Below are positions 1 through 8,609 of a stretch of DNA of 64,000 nt, one piece after another (positions within the stretch are counted from its first letter, which is position 1; each line of letters opens with the position of its first letter). The position numbers and the translations under genes were made by a program. The stretch comes from Nocardia amamiensis (GTDB lineage Bacteria > Actinomycetota > Actinomycetes > Mycobacteriales > Mycobacteriaceae). Where the stretch lies: assembly GCF_015477605.1 (NCBI RefSeq), contig NZ_JADLQX010000003.1, positions 124,001-188,000 of the forward strand. Direction: 5' to 3'. Under the pieces are notes generated by a model. That model made no database searches and had not been told where the DNA came from. It saw only the letters and a list, made by a program, of their open reading frames with translations.

Positions 1-3000
1 GTCCAGTTCGTCGCGCCGCTGGTGATCGGCCGCCACGACGTGCCGGTGCTGCGCCTCACCGTCGAGGAGACCACCCGCCGGTTCACCCTGCACTCCCGCA
101 CCGCCACCGGCACCACCTGGACGGTCAACGCGCACGGCAGGCTGATCGAGGCGGACGTCGACGCGCGCACGATCGACCTCACCGCGCCGGTGGGCGCGGT
201 GGACGTGGCGGCGGCGACGCTCTACGACGGACTCGCCGCGCACGGGTTGGCTTACGGCCCGAGTTTCCGGCTGATCACCGCGGCTCAGGTCGGCGCGGAC
301 GCCGTGCTGGCCCGGCTCGATCTCACCCCGCTGACCGCCAGCGCGCCGAGCGTGCCGCACCTGGCTCATCCCGCCGCCGTCGACGCCGCGCTGCAGTGCT
401 TCGCCGCCCTCTACGCCCAGACCGCGCAGGGTGCGAGCGTCGTGGTGCCGTCCTCGGTCGCCGGGGTCCGCTGGACCGGGCCGCTGCCGGAGCAGGCCGT
501 GGTCCTGGTCCGCCGGGTCGACGGCGATCCGCTGTGCGCCGACATCACCGTCGCGTCGCCGGAAGGCGCTGTCGTGCTGACGCTTTCGGGCGTCCGGTTC
601 GCGCGCCTCGCGGCCGAGCCGGATCTGCACGACCAGCTCGACGAGCTGTTCTACGAGCCGGTGTGGTCCATCGTCGAAGACGCCCCGGCCACCGACGAGC
701 CAGCGGACGGCGCGGAGTTCCTGCTCGTGGTCAGCTTGGGCAGCACCGTGTCGCAGCGGGCGAAGGAAATCGCCGGCGCCCGTACCGCGTCCGAGATCCT
801 CACCCTGGTGCCGGAGGAAACCGACGCCGCCGACCACGTGCTCGCCGCTTTGCACGCCGCTGCGCAGGGATCCGACGTGGCGCGCACACGCCTCGTCGTG
901 GTATCCGGCGCCGAACTGGACGCCGTGCCCAACGCCTACGGGCTCGCCCTGGTCGCCAAGGCGGTCGGCGAGCTGGTGATGGGCGAGGAGGATCGCGAAT
1001 CCCCGGATGCCGAGGTGCGCGCGGTGGTCGTCACCGAGCGGGCCTTCTGCCTGCCGACCGACGATTTCGCGCAGCCCGCACAGGCGGCGCTGACCGGCGC
1101 GCGGCGCACGTTGCGCAACGAACAGCCCGCGGTGCAGTGGCGGCTGGTGGACACCGAACCCACCACCCGCGCCGCCGACATCGTCGATCAAGTGCTCGGC
1201 GACGGGTCGGCCGACGAAGTCGCGCTGCGCGCGGGCGCGTGCTGGGCTCTGCACCTACGCCGGTCCCTGCGCGAGCGGCTGGCGAGCTGGGACGAGCCGG
1301 CGCCGCTGGCCGATCCGGAATCCTCTTTCCGCCTGGAGATTCCGCGTTCGCGCATGCTGACGGATCTGGCCTGGCGCGCTGCGGACCGGGTCGCGCCGGG
1401 GCCCGGCGAGATCGAGATCCGGGTGGAAACGGTCGGCCTCAACTACAAGGACGCGCTGAAGGTGCTCGGCGTGCTCACCGAGAAAGAGCTGGCCGGAACG
1501 TATTTCGGCACCACATTGGGCATGGACGGTTACGGCGTCGTCGAGCGGGTCGGCCCCGGCGTTACCGAAGTCGCGGTGGGCGACCGGATGTCGGTGTGCA
1601 CGAGGGACATGGTCCGGCGCTACCTCACCATCCGGCCCGACGACGGCGCCACGATGCCGCTCGACTTCGTGGACGCGGAGATCGACCCCTGCCACTCGAG
1701 CTCGGCGCTGCCCGCCCTCACCGCCGAGTACGCCTTCGATGACCTCGCGCACCTGCAACCAGGCGAAACGGTGCTGGTGCACGGCGCGGCGGGCGGCATG
1801 GGCATGGCGGCGGTCCAGGTCGCGGTGAACCGCGGCGCGCGGGTGATCGCGACGGCGAGCTCGGACGAGCGGCGCGCGATGGCCACGGCGCTCGGAGCGC
1901 ACGAGGTGATCAATTCGCGCTCGATCAGCTTCGTCGACGATGTGCTCGCCCTGACCGGCGGGCGCGGCGTCGACGTGGTCTACAGCTCGGCTCCCGGCGA
2001 GATCCTCCAGCAGAACTTGCGCGTGGCCGCCGAGTTCGGGCGGATCATCGAGATCGGCAAGGCCGACATCTACGGCGGCGGGACCATCGACCTGCGCCCG
2101 TTCGACCGCAATCTGTCGTTCTTCGCCGTGGACATGGACCGCATCCTGGCCGTGCGTCCGGAAATCGTCCGCAACGGGATTCGCCGGGTGACCGAAGCGT
2201 GCGTCCGGGGCATCTACGAATACCTGCCCTACACCGCGTTTCCGCTCGACGCGACGGCCGAGGCATTCGAAACCGTGGTGCGGTCCAAGCACACCGGCCG
2301 GGTGGTCCTCGATCTGCGCGAGCCGAATCCGGTGGTGCTGCCCAAGCGGCCCGGCGTGCGCATCGATCCCGAAGGCAGCTACCTGGTGACCGGTGGGTTC
2401 GGCGCGTTCGGTCTGGCTACGGCGCGCTGGCTGGTCCGCGTCGGCGCCCGTCGCCTGGTGCTGGCGGGGCGCAGCGGCGCCAGCGGGGATGCGGCCGGGG
2501 CCGCGATGGCCGAATTCGCCGCCGCCGGAGTGCAGGTCGTCGAGGAACGCCTCGACATGGCCGACTACGATGCCGTCGCCGCGCTGGTCGAGCGCATCCA
2601 GCGCAGCGGCCACCCGCTGCGTGGGGTGTTCCACGCCGCGGGAGTGGTGAACAACCGCGAGGTTCCGCAGATCACCGCCGAGTCGCTGGCGGAGATCTTC
2701 GGGCCGAAGGTGGCCGGTGCGCTGAACCTGGACACCGCGATCACCGCCGCGGACATCGACCTCGATATGTTCGTGCTGTTCTCCTCGGCGAGCAGCGTCA
2801 TCGGCATCCTGCCGCAATTCGGCTACGCGGCAGCCAATTCCGTGCTCGACATGATCGCTGCCGCCCGGCGCGCCCGCGGCGCCGCCGCACTGGCGGTGAA
2901 CTGGGGCTTCATGAGCGGTGGCGGCGGGATGGCGGACTACGAGGCGGTCATGCGGTACGCGGAGCGGACCGGTTACCGCTCGGTGGACATGGATCTGGCC

Positions 3001-3468
3001 ACCGACCTGCTCGGTGAATGCCTGCGGCTGGACCTGCCCCAGGCCGTGGTGTTCGACGTGGATTGGGGCCAGTGGGCACTGGCGCACCAGGCGTCCGCGC
3101 GCACGCCGCGCTTCGCCGAGCAGGTCGCGGCCGCGGGCGGAAGCGCATCCGGGGCCGGGGCGCTGCGGGCGGAAATCCTGCAGCTGGCTGTCGAGCAGCG
3201 CGGCGAGGTGGTCGCCTACCTGCTCGCCGAACAGCTCGCCGCGGTGCTCGGAGTCGACGCCGAGACCGTGGATCTGAACACTCCGCTGCCCGAGCTCGGC
3301 ATGGACTCACTGATGGGTATGGAGTTCGCCGCACGTGTCGTGCAGGTGCTCGGTACCCAGCTGTCGGTGCTGGCGGTGATCGGCCTGACGTTGCGCGGGC
3401 TCGGCGCGCGAATAGCCGAGCAGATTGCCCAAGAAGAAGAGCGTGCGGCGAGAGCGAGGACGAATTGA
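1..3468 (+). CDS. Type I polyketide synthase, C-terminal part (DH-ER-KR-ACP), cut by window start
   Basis: The frame is open from base 1, so the N-terminal part (expected KS, AT and first half of DH) lies upstream. Counting from the GTG at 22, the DH second hot-dog is seen at residues 1-205 (HPAAVDAALQ near 116). An MDR-type enoylreductase runs about 445-755, with NADPH loop VHGAAGGMGM near 587. A ketoreductase runs about 780-1020 (TGGFGAFG near 790, catalytic FGYAAANS near 933). An acyl carrier domain ends the protein, with LGMDSLMG carrying the phosphopantetheine serine near 1096. The module is fully reducing, so it should make a saturated or programmed alkyl chain. There is no thioesterase or reductase domain, so release must be in trans; the next gene overlaps by four bases and is an alpha-oxoamine synthase, a known type of chain-releasing enzyme. 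The order is not that of an enediyne PKSE. Whether it is iterative cannot be judged without the upstream half. Confidence 0.93.
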   Translation, partial: VQFVAPLVIGRHDVPVLRLTVEETTRRFTLHSRTATGTTWTVNAHGRLIEADVDARTIDLTAPVGAVDVAAATLYDGLAAHGLAYGPSFRLITAAQVGADAVLARLDLTPLTASAPSVPHLAHPAAVDAALQCFAALYAQTAQGASVVVPSSVAGVRWTGPLPEQAVVLVRRVDGDPLCADITVASPEGAVVLTLSGVRFARLAAEPDLHDQLDELFYEPVWSIVEDAPATDEPADGAEFLLVVSLGSTVSQRAKEIAGARTASEILTLVPEETDAADHVLAALHAAAQGSDVARTRLVVVSGAELDAVPNAYGLALVAKAVGELVMGEEDRESPDAEVRAVVVTERAFCLPTDDFAQPAQAALTGARRTLRNEQPAVQWRLVDTEPTTRAADIVDQVLGDGSADEVALRAGACWALHLRRSLRERLASWDEPAPLADPESSFRLEIPRSRMLTDLAWRAADRVAPGPGEIEIRVETVGLNYKDALKVLGVLTEKELAGTYFGTTLGMDGYGVVERVGPGVTEVAVGDRMSVCTRDMVRRYLTIRPDDGATMPLDFVDAEIDPCHSSSALPALTAEYAFDDLAHLQPGETVLVHGAAGGMGMAAVQVAVNRGARVIATASSDERRAMATALGAHEVINSRSISFVDDVLALTGGRGVDVVYSSAPGEILQQNLRVAAEFGRIIEIGKADIYGGGTIDLRPFDRNLSFFAVDMDRILAVRPEIVRNGIRRVTEACVRGIYEYLPYTAFPLDATAEAFETVVRSKHTGRVVLDLREPNPVVLPKRPGVRIDPEGSYLVTGGFGAFGLATARWLVRVGARRLVLAGRSGASGDAAGAAMAEFAAAGVQVVEERLDMADYDAVAALVERIQRSGHPLRGVFHAAGVVNNREVPQITAESLAEIFGPKVAGALNLDTAITAADIDLDMFVLFSSASSVIGILPQFGYAAANSVLDMIAAARRARGAAALAVNWGFMSGGGGMADYEAVMRYAERTGYRSVDMDLATDLLGECLRLDLPQAVVFDVDWGQWALAHQASARTPRFAEQVAAAGGSASGAGALRAEILQLAVEQRGEVVAYLLAEQLAAVLGVDAETVDLNTPLPELGMDSLMGMEFAARVVQVLGTQLSVLAVIGLTLRGLGARIAEQIAQEEERAARARTN

Positions 3469-4922
3469 CCGGCAACAACTCCCGTGACCTGGCCCGGGCA
3501 CTGCTGGCCAGGCACACGGGCGGGGAAACGGGCGTCGCTACGGCGCCCGCGAACGGGGCGCATGCGGCGAACGGCTCCGCCGACGTCGCGAACGGCGCCG
3601 CGACCGCCACCTCGACCGCGGCGACGAACGGCAACGGTGCGGGACGCGGGGTCGCGCACACCACCTTCCGGGACCACCCCGGCGTGCTGCAGGCCGGGCA
3701 GCGGTTCGGGCGGTTCGATACCTGGGTCCAGCAGATCGGCTTGGTGAACCCGTACTACCTGCCGCACGAGGGCGTCAGCGGCGCGGTGACCAGGATGGCC
3801 GACCGGGACGTGGTGAACTTCAGCAGCTTCGGCTACCTGGACCTGGCCGCCGACCCGCGGGTGCGGCAGGCGGCCAAGGACGCGATCGACCAGTACGGCA
3901 CCTCCGCCGCCGCGGTCCGCATCGTGGCGGGCGAGCTGCCGATCTACCGGGAGCTGGAAGCCGAGATCGCCCGCATCTACGACACCGAGACCGCACTGGT
4001 CACCGCGAGCGGCTACCTCACCAACGCCGCCGCGGTGGGATTCCTGCTCGGCAAGCGTGATCTCGCCGTCTGCGACGCACTGATCCACCACAGCGTCGTC
4101 TCCGGCACGGAGTGGGCGCGGTGCAAGCGGGTTTCGTTCCGGCACAACGACCCCGAGTCGCTGGAGACGATCCTGAAGATGTCACGGCGCAGTTTCGACC
4201 GCGCAATGGTGATCATCGAGGGCCTCTACAGCATGGACGGCGACGTGGTGCGCCTGCCGGAGATCATCGAGGTGGCCCGGCGCTACGACTGCTCGATCAT
4301 GATCGACGAGGCGCATTCGTTCGGCACGCTCGGCGCCACCGGGCACGGAGTGCGCGAACTGTTCGATCTGCCCGGCGACGCCGTTGACGTCTGGATGGGC
4401 ACCCTCTCCAAAGCACTGGGCAGCGTCGGCGGCTATCTCGCGGGCAACCGCGAGCTGGTCGATGGATTCAAATACGTGGCGGGCGGATTGAGCATGTACA
4501 CCGCCGCGCCCGCGCCCTCGGCCATCGGGGCCGCGCTGGCCGGGCTAGAGGTACTGCGTGACGAGCCGGAGCGCGTGACGCAGTTGCGGCACAACAGCGA
4601 GTACTTCCACCGCCGCGCCAAGGAATACGGCTTCGACATCGGCACGTCCGAGGATTCGCCGATCATCCCGGTCATGACGGGCGCCGACGAACCGGCCGTG
4701 CTGGCCGCGCTGGCGATGCTGCAGCGCGATTTCAGCGTGAACGCCATCACCCACCCGGTCGTCCCGGCCGGGGAGGCAAGGCTGCGGTTCTTCATCAACT
4801 GCAGGCACACCGAGCAGCAAATGGACCAGGCGCTGGCCACGCTGCGCGAGGTGCTCGACGGTCTCGCGGACACCGCGGGAAAGCAACTCATTCTCGCCCA
4901 TGAGGAGGAACAGCGCTCGTGA
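3465..4922 (+). CDS. Alpha-oxoamine synthase (PLP-dependent, serine palmitoyltransferase/AONS family)
   Basis: A fold-type I PLP enzyme of about 485 residues. Family members decarboxylate an amino acid and join it to an acyl thioester, giving an alpha-amino ketone. Seen here: VNFSSFGYLDLA, the substrate-side histidine region DALIHHSVVSG, the cofactor aspartate in DEAHSFGTLG (about 281) and the Schiff-base lysine in TLSKALGSVGG (about 316). I chose the TTG at 3465 because it overlaps the PKS stop (TTGA) and follows a purine-rich GAGCGAGGA. No other start suits the domain. The first 65 or so residues are unusual: a short helix-like start followed by an Ala/Asn/Gly/Thr-rich linker, possibly a docking tail for the PKS acyl carrier domain. 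Context (PKS before, ketosphinganine-reductase-like SDR after) suggests it offloads the polyketide onto serine, alanine or glycine. The amino acid used cannot be read from sequence alone. Confidence 0.9.
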   Translation: MTGNNSRDLARALLARHTGGETGVATAPANGAHAANGSADVANGAATATSTAATNGNGAGRGVAHTTFRDHPGVLQAGQRFGRFDTWVQQIGLVNPYYLPHEGVSGAVTRMADRDVVNFSSFGYLDLAADPRVRQAAKDAIDQYGTSAAAVRIVAGELPIYRELEAEIARIYDTETALVTASGYLTNAAAVGFLLGKRDLAVCDALIHHSVVSGTEWARCKRVSFRHNDPESLETILKMSRRSFDRAMVIIEGLYSMDGDVVRLPEIIEVARRYDCSIMIDEAHSFGTLGATGHGVRELFDLPGDAVDVWMGTLSKALGSVGGYLAGNRELVDGFKYVAGGLSMYTAAPAPSAIGAALAGLEVLRDEPERVTQLRHNSEYFHRRAKEYGFDIGTSEDSPIIPVMTGADEPAVLAALAMLQRDFSVNAITHPVVPAGEARLRFFINCRHTEQQMDQALATLREVLDGLADTAGKQLILAHEEEQRS

Positions 4923-6931
4923 AAATTCCCATCAACCGATCCCTCCTCCGAAAAGCCGTGGTGCCCGGGGTGGCACTGCTGCTGATGGGCTCATTGTTCA
5001 TCCCTGCGCGTTCGTCGCTGCTGCCCATCCACGACGAAGCGGGCGGGCCGATCGCGAGCAAGTTCGACTTCACCGCGATGCCCATCGCCCAGCCCAAGGG
5101 CCTGCCGACCGATCGCAAGATTCGCGACGTGCGTCCGGCCTACGACCACCTGGCGGCCTGGATCTCCTCGATCGGCGCGGCCATCGCGATGAACGACTTC
5201 GACGGCAACCGGCTGGCCGACGATCTGTGCGTCGTCGATCCCCGCTCGGACACCGTCTTCCTGAGCCCGACGCCGGACAGCAACACCAGCCGCTACGAGC
5301 CGTTCGTGCTGGACCCGAAGCCGCTGCCCATCGACGAGTCCACCGTGCCGTCGGGCTGCACCCCCGGCGACTTCAACGGTGACGGCCGGATGGATGCGCT
5401 CGTTCAGTTCTACGGCCGCACGCCGATCCTCTACCTGCAGCGCGCGAACGCCAACCGACTGGACACCAAGGCATTCCGTCCGGTGGACCTGGTTCCATCT
5501 TCCGACGCCCCGGCGGGCAGGTATAACGGTCAGCGCTGGATCACCGCGGCGGTCTCGGTCGCCGACTTCGACGGCAACGGCAAGCCGGACATCTTCCTCG
5601 GCCAGTACTTCCCCGACATGGACGTGCTGACCGACGACGCCAAGCTCGCGCTGCGGATGAGCGACTCGCTGTCCAACGCGCGCAATGGCGGCAAGGCCAG
5701 GATCTTCACGCTGGCCTCCGCCAAGTCGGGCGACGAGCCGACCGCCGACTTCCGCGAGGTGGCCAATCCGTTCCCGATCGGCACGGACACCGGATGGGCG
5801 CTGGCCGCCGCGTCCAGGGACCTCAACGGCGATCAGCTCCCTGAGCTCTACGTGGCCAACGACTTCGGGCGCGACCGCTTGTTCGTCAACCAGTCCAAGC
5901 CGGGTGACATCCGATTCCATCTCGCCGAAGGCCAGCGCGGCCTCACCGACCCGAAGTCGTATGTGATGGGCCATGATTCGGACAAGGGCATGGCCGCGGA
6001 GTTCGGCGATCTGAACGGCGACGGCATGCCGGACCTGTTCGTCAGCAACATCGCGGTGCGGTTCGCGCTGATGGAAGGTCACTTCGCCTGGTACAACACG
6101 GCCGAGGACACCGCGGACGCCGCGCGTCAGCTGGCCGAGGGCGTGGCGCCGTTCGAGAACCGCGGCACCGATGTCGGCCTGGCCTGGGAGACCTGGGGCT
6201 GGGACGCCAAGACCGGCGACTTCGACAACGACGGCCGCAACGAGCTGATCCAGGCCACCGGCATGATCAAGGGCGACACCAACCGGTGGCCGCAGATCCA
6301 GGAACTCGGCACCATGAACGACGAACTGGTCAAGTACCCGTGGGCTTGGCCGGTGGTCGGCGCGGACGCCGATCTGGCCGGCAGTGATCCGGTCGGCTTC
6401 TTCAGCCGCGGTGACGACGGCAAGTTCGCCAACCTCACCCACGCGCTCGGGATGGACACCCCGGTTCCCTCGCGCGGCATCGCCGTCGGCGACACCTCCG
6501 GCAACGGCGCGCTCAGCTTCGCCGTCGCCCGTCAGTGGGGCGATCCGACCTTCTACCACAACAACAAGGCGAACAACGGCCAGTTCCTCGGCCTCAAGCT
6601 GGTCAAGCCGACCTGGGAGGGCACCACCACCACGACCACCGCGGCCGGGCTCCCGGTCCAGGGCATTCCCGCGGTGGATGCCCAAGTCGAGGTGCGCACG
6701 CCGGATGGCCGGCTGATCACCAGCTACGTCGACGGCGGCAGCGGGCACACCGGAAAGCGCGCGACCGAAGTGCATCTCGGCCTCGGCGAGGTCGATCCGG
6801 CCGCCCCGCTGAACGTCGTGATCCGCTGGCGTGAAAACAACGGCACACCGCACGAACAAACCCTCCAGCTCGCGCCGGGCTGGCACACCGTGAACCTCGC
6901 CTCGGACGCGCAGGAGGTCAAGCAGCGATGA
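4919..6931 (+). CDS. ASPIC/UnbV-domain FG-GAP repeat protein (enediyne-type accessory UnbV)
   Basis: A 670-residue protein with a GTG start overlapping the previous stop. The N-terminus is basic then hydrophobic (residues 6-30), so it is probably exported or anchored in the membrane. At least six FG-GAP/VCBS calcium-binding loops are visible: NDFDGNRLADD, GDFNGDGRMD, ADFDGNGKPD, DLNGDQLPE, GDLNGDGMPD and GDFDNDGRNE, which would form a beta-propeller. The C-terminal 120 residues match the ASPIC/UnbV domain (VEVRTPDGRL, then a GLG turn, then VVIRWRENN and LAPGWHTVNL). UnbV genes are conserved partners of enediyne PKS genes, but their biochemical role is not settled. A Thr/Gly-rich insert (TTTTTTAAG) precedes the last domain. 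It is translationally coupled to the genes on both sides. Confidence 0.88.
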   Translation: MKIPINRSLLRKAVVPGVALLLMGSLFIPARSSLLPIHDEAGGPIASKFDFTAMPIAQPKGLPTDRKIRDVRPAYDHLAAWISSIGAAIAMNDFDGNRLADDLCVVDPRSDTVFLSPTPDSNTSRYEPFVLDPKPLPIDESTVPSGCTPGDFNGDGRMDALVQFYGRTPILYLQRANANRLDTKAFRPVDLVPSSDAPAGRYNGQRWITAAVSVADFDGNGKPDIFLGQYFPDMDVLTDDAKLALRMSDSLSNARNGGKARIFTLASAKSGDEPTADFREVANPFPIGTDTGWALAAASRDLNGDQLPELYVANDFGRDRLFVNQSKPGDIRFHLAEGQRGLTDPKSYVMGHDSDKGMAAEFGDLNGDGMPDLFVSNIAVRFALMEGHFAWYNTAEDTADAARQLAEGVAPFENRGTDVGLAWETWGWDAKTGDFDNDGRNELIQATGMIKGDTNRWPQIQELGTMNDELVKYPWAWPVVGADADLAGSDPVGFFSRGDDGKFANLTHALGMDTPVPSRGIAVGDTSGNGALSFAVARQWGDPTFYHNNKANNGQFLGLKLVKPTWEGTTTTTTAAGLPVQGIPAVDAQVEVRTPDGRLITSYVDGGSGHTGKRATEVHLGLGEVDPAAPLNVVIRWRENNGTPHEQTLQLAPGWHTVNLASDAQEVKQR

Positions 6932-8094
6932 GCGACAACGACAAGAAGGATCCGGGCGACGCGGTGGCCGCGTCGAACGGACATCCCGAAACCACCGGCA
7001 GCCGGGACGGCAACGGCAGCGCCGCGGCCAACGGCGGCAACGGCACCCCCACCACCACCGCGGAACGTATCTCGGCCCTGCAGAAATCGGGCACCGAGTT
7101 CGCCAAGGAGTGGGTGGAAGCGCCCGCGCCCACGAAAGATCCGCGATACCTGGCGCTGCGCAACTTCGCCATCTCGATCACGATCTTCAATGTGATCGGC
7201 TTCCCGCTACTCGGTTTCGAGCAGCCGTTCCTGTGGCCGTTCATCGCGCTGGCCACCGCGTACTCCACCGAAATCGGGTTGGAAGTCCTCGCCGCCTGGG
7301 CGTACAAGCGGCCGCCCGCCTTCATGGGCCGCGGCCCGCGCGGGATGTTCGAGTTCCTGCTGCCCGCGCACATCACCGGCCTGGCGTTCAACTTCCTGGT
7401 GTTCGCACACGACAAGCTGTGGCCGGTGATCTTCGGCATCGTGGTCGCGGTGGGCGCCAAGTGGGTGCTGCGCGCCAAGATCAACGGCAAGTGGCGGCAC
7501 TTCATGAACCCGTCGAATTTCGGGATCGTGGTGGCCTTCCTGGTATTCCCGATGATCTCGGTGGCGCCGCCGTACCACTTCACCGAGTACATCTCCGGAC
7601 CGCCGGACGCGATCATCGTGCTGCTCCTGCTGACCACCGGCACCATGCTGAACGCCAAGCTGACGAAGAAGATGCCGCTGATCTTCGCGTGGGTGACCGC
7701 GTTCGCGTTACAGGCCATCGTGCGCGGGATCTTCGAACCCAACATCTCGATCCTGGCAAGTCTGAGCATGATGACCGGACTGGCGTTCGTGCTGTTCTCC
7801 AACTACATGGTCACCGACCCCGGCACCACGCCGTCGGGCAAGAAGCAGCAGATCATGTTCGGCGCGTCGGTCGGCATCCTGTACGGCGTGGTCACCGCGC
7901 TGCACATCTCGTACGGGTTGTTCTTCGCACTGGTCATCGTGTGTTCGGCCCGCGGCATCTACTGGTGGGTGCGCAGTGGCGTCGAATGGTGGCAGCAGCG
8001 CTCGGAGACGCCGAGCACACCGGAGCCGTCAGGCCCGGTCGCCCCGGATGAGGACGAGCCCGCCGAGTTGGCGACGGAGGCGGCCCGCCCATGA
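6928..8094 (+). CDS. UnbU-like integral membrane protein
   Basis: A 388-residue protein starting at an ATG that overlaps the UnbV stop (ATGA), with AGGAGG upstream. The first 65 residues are a hydrophilic Asn/Gly/Ala/Thr-rich stretch. Then come about nine hydrophobic segments, including FAISITIFNVIGFPLLGFE, HITGLAFNFLVFAHD and a conserved-looking loop GKWRHFMNPSNFGIV. The pattern, with NPSNFGI and MVTDPGTTP motifs, matches the UnbU family, which resembles the RnfD/NqrB family of flavin-carrying redox membrane subunits. In enediyne loci unbU sits beside unbV and a DUF1702 gene, as here. A role in membrane electron transfer for an oxidative tailoring step is plausible; it is an inference from the NqrB/RnfD resemblance and the flavin reductase that follows. 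The C-terminus is acidic and cytoplasmic. Confidence 0.85.
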   Translation: MSDNDKKDPGDAVAASNGHPETTGSRDGNGSAAANGGNGTPTTTAERISALQKSGTEFAKEWVEAPAPTKDPRYLALRNFAISITIFNVIGFPLLGFEQPFLWPFIALATAYSTEIGLEVLAAWAYKRPPAFMGRGPRGMFEFLLPAHITGLAFNFLVFAHDKLWPVIFGIVVAVGAKWVLRAKINGKWRHFMNPSNFGIVVAFLVFPMISVAPPYHFTEYISGPPDAIIVLLLLTTGTMLNAKLTKKMPLIFAWVTAFALQAIVRGIFEPNISILASLSMMTGLAFVLFSNYMVTDPGTTPSGKKQQIMFGASVGILYGVVTALHISYGLFFALVIVCSARGIYWWVRSGVEWWQQRSETPSTPEPSGPVAPDEDEPAELATEAARP

Positions 8095-8594
8095 CCGACA
8101 GCGCCGAGCTGCGCCGCGTGCTCGGCGCTTTCACCACCGGTGTCACCGTGGTCACCACCGGGTGGCCACGGCCGCACGGGATGACCGCCAACGCGTTCAC
8201 GTCCGTCTCGCTGGATCCCCCGCTGATCCTGGTGTGCGTCGCCCACACGGCGCGCCTGCACCGGGCGATCCACGAGGCGGGCGCGTTCGCCGTTTCGGTG
8301 CTCTCGGCCCGACAGGAGCCGGTGGCACGGTACTTCGCCGACTCGGCGCGCCCCGACGGCAGCGCCCAATTCGACCAGGTCGAGTGGTTTCCCGGACCGC
8401 ACACCGCCGCGCCGATGCTGGCGAACGCGGCCGCGGGCCTGGAGTGCAAGCTCGACACCGTCTTCGACAGCGGCGACCACAGCATCGTCATCGGCGAAGT
8501 CGTACACGCCGAACGTGACGCCGAACTGGCCGCCTCGGGAGCGCTGACGTTCTTCGACGGCGGCTTTCGTCCTCTCATCCCTCGAATCCCTTGA
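8091..8594 (+). CDS. Flavin reductase-like protein (split-barrel FMN binding)
   Basis: A 167-residue protein coupled to UnbU by an ATGA overlap. The start ELRRVLGAFTTGVTVVTT, the DGxTANAFTSVSLDPPL type motif (here GMTANAFTSVSLDPPLILV) and the later HSIVIGEVV are typical of HpaC/ActVB-type NAD(P)H:flavin oxidoreductases. Such enzymes supply reduced flavin to a partner monooxygenase. No monooxygenase partner is present in this window; it may lie upstream of base 1. Alternatively the reduced flavin could feed the UnbU-like protein. The functional class is clear; the partner is unknown. Confidence 0.88.
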   Translation: MTDSAELRRVLGAFTTGVTVVTTGWPRPHGMTANAFTSVSLDPPLILVCVAHTARLHRAIHEAGAFAVSVLSARQEPVARYFADSARPDGSAQFDQVEWFPGPHTAAPMLANAAAGLECKLDTVFDSGDHSIVIGEVVHAERDAELAASGALTFFDGGFRPLIPRIP

Positions 8595-8609
8595 CGATTG
8601 GAGAACCCC

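Noticed and set aside
1255..3087. A 610-residue open frame on the minus strand inside the PKS gene
   Set aside because: It is antisense to clear PKS domains and its text has no family pattern; high GC gives long shadow frames.
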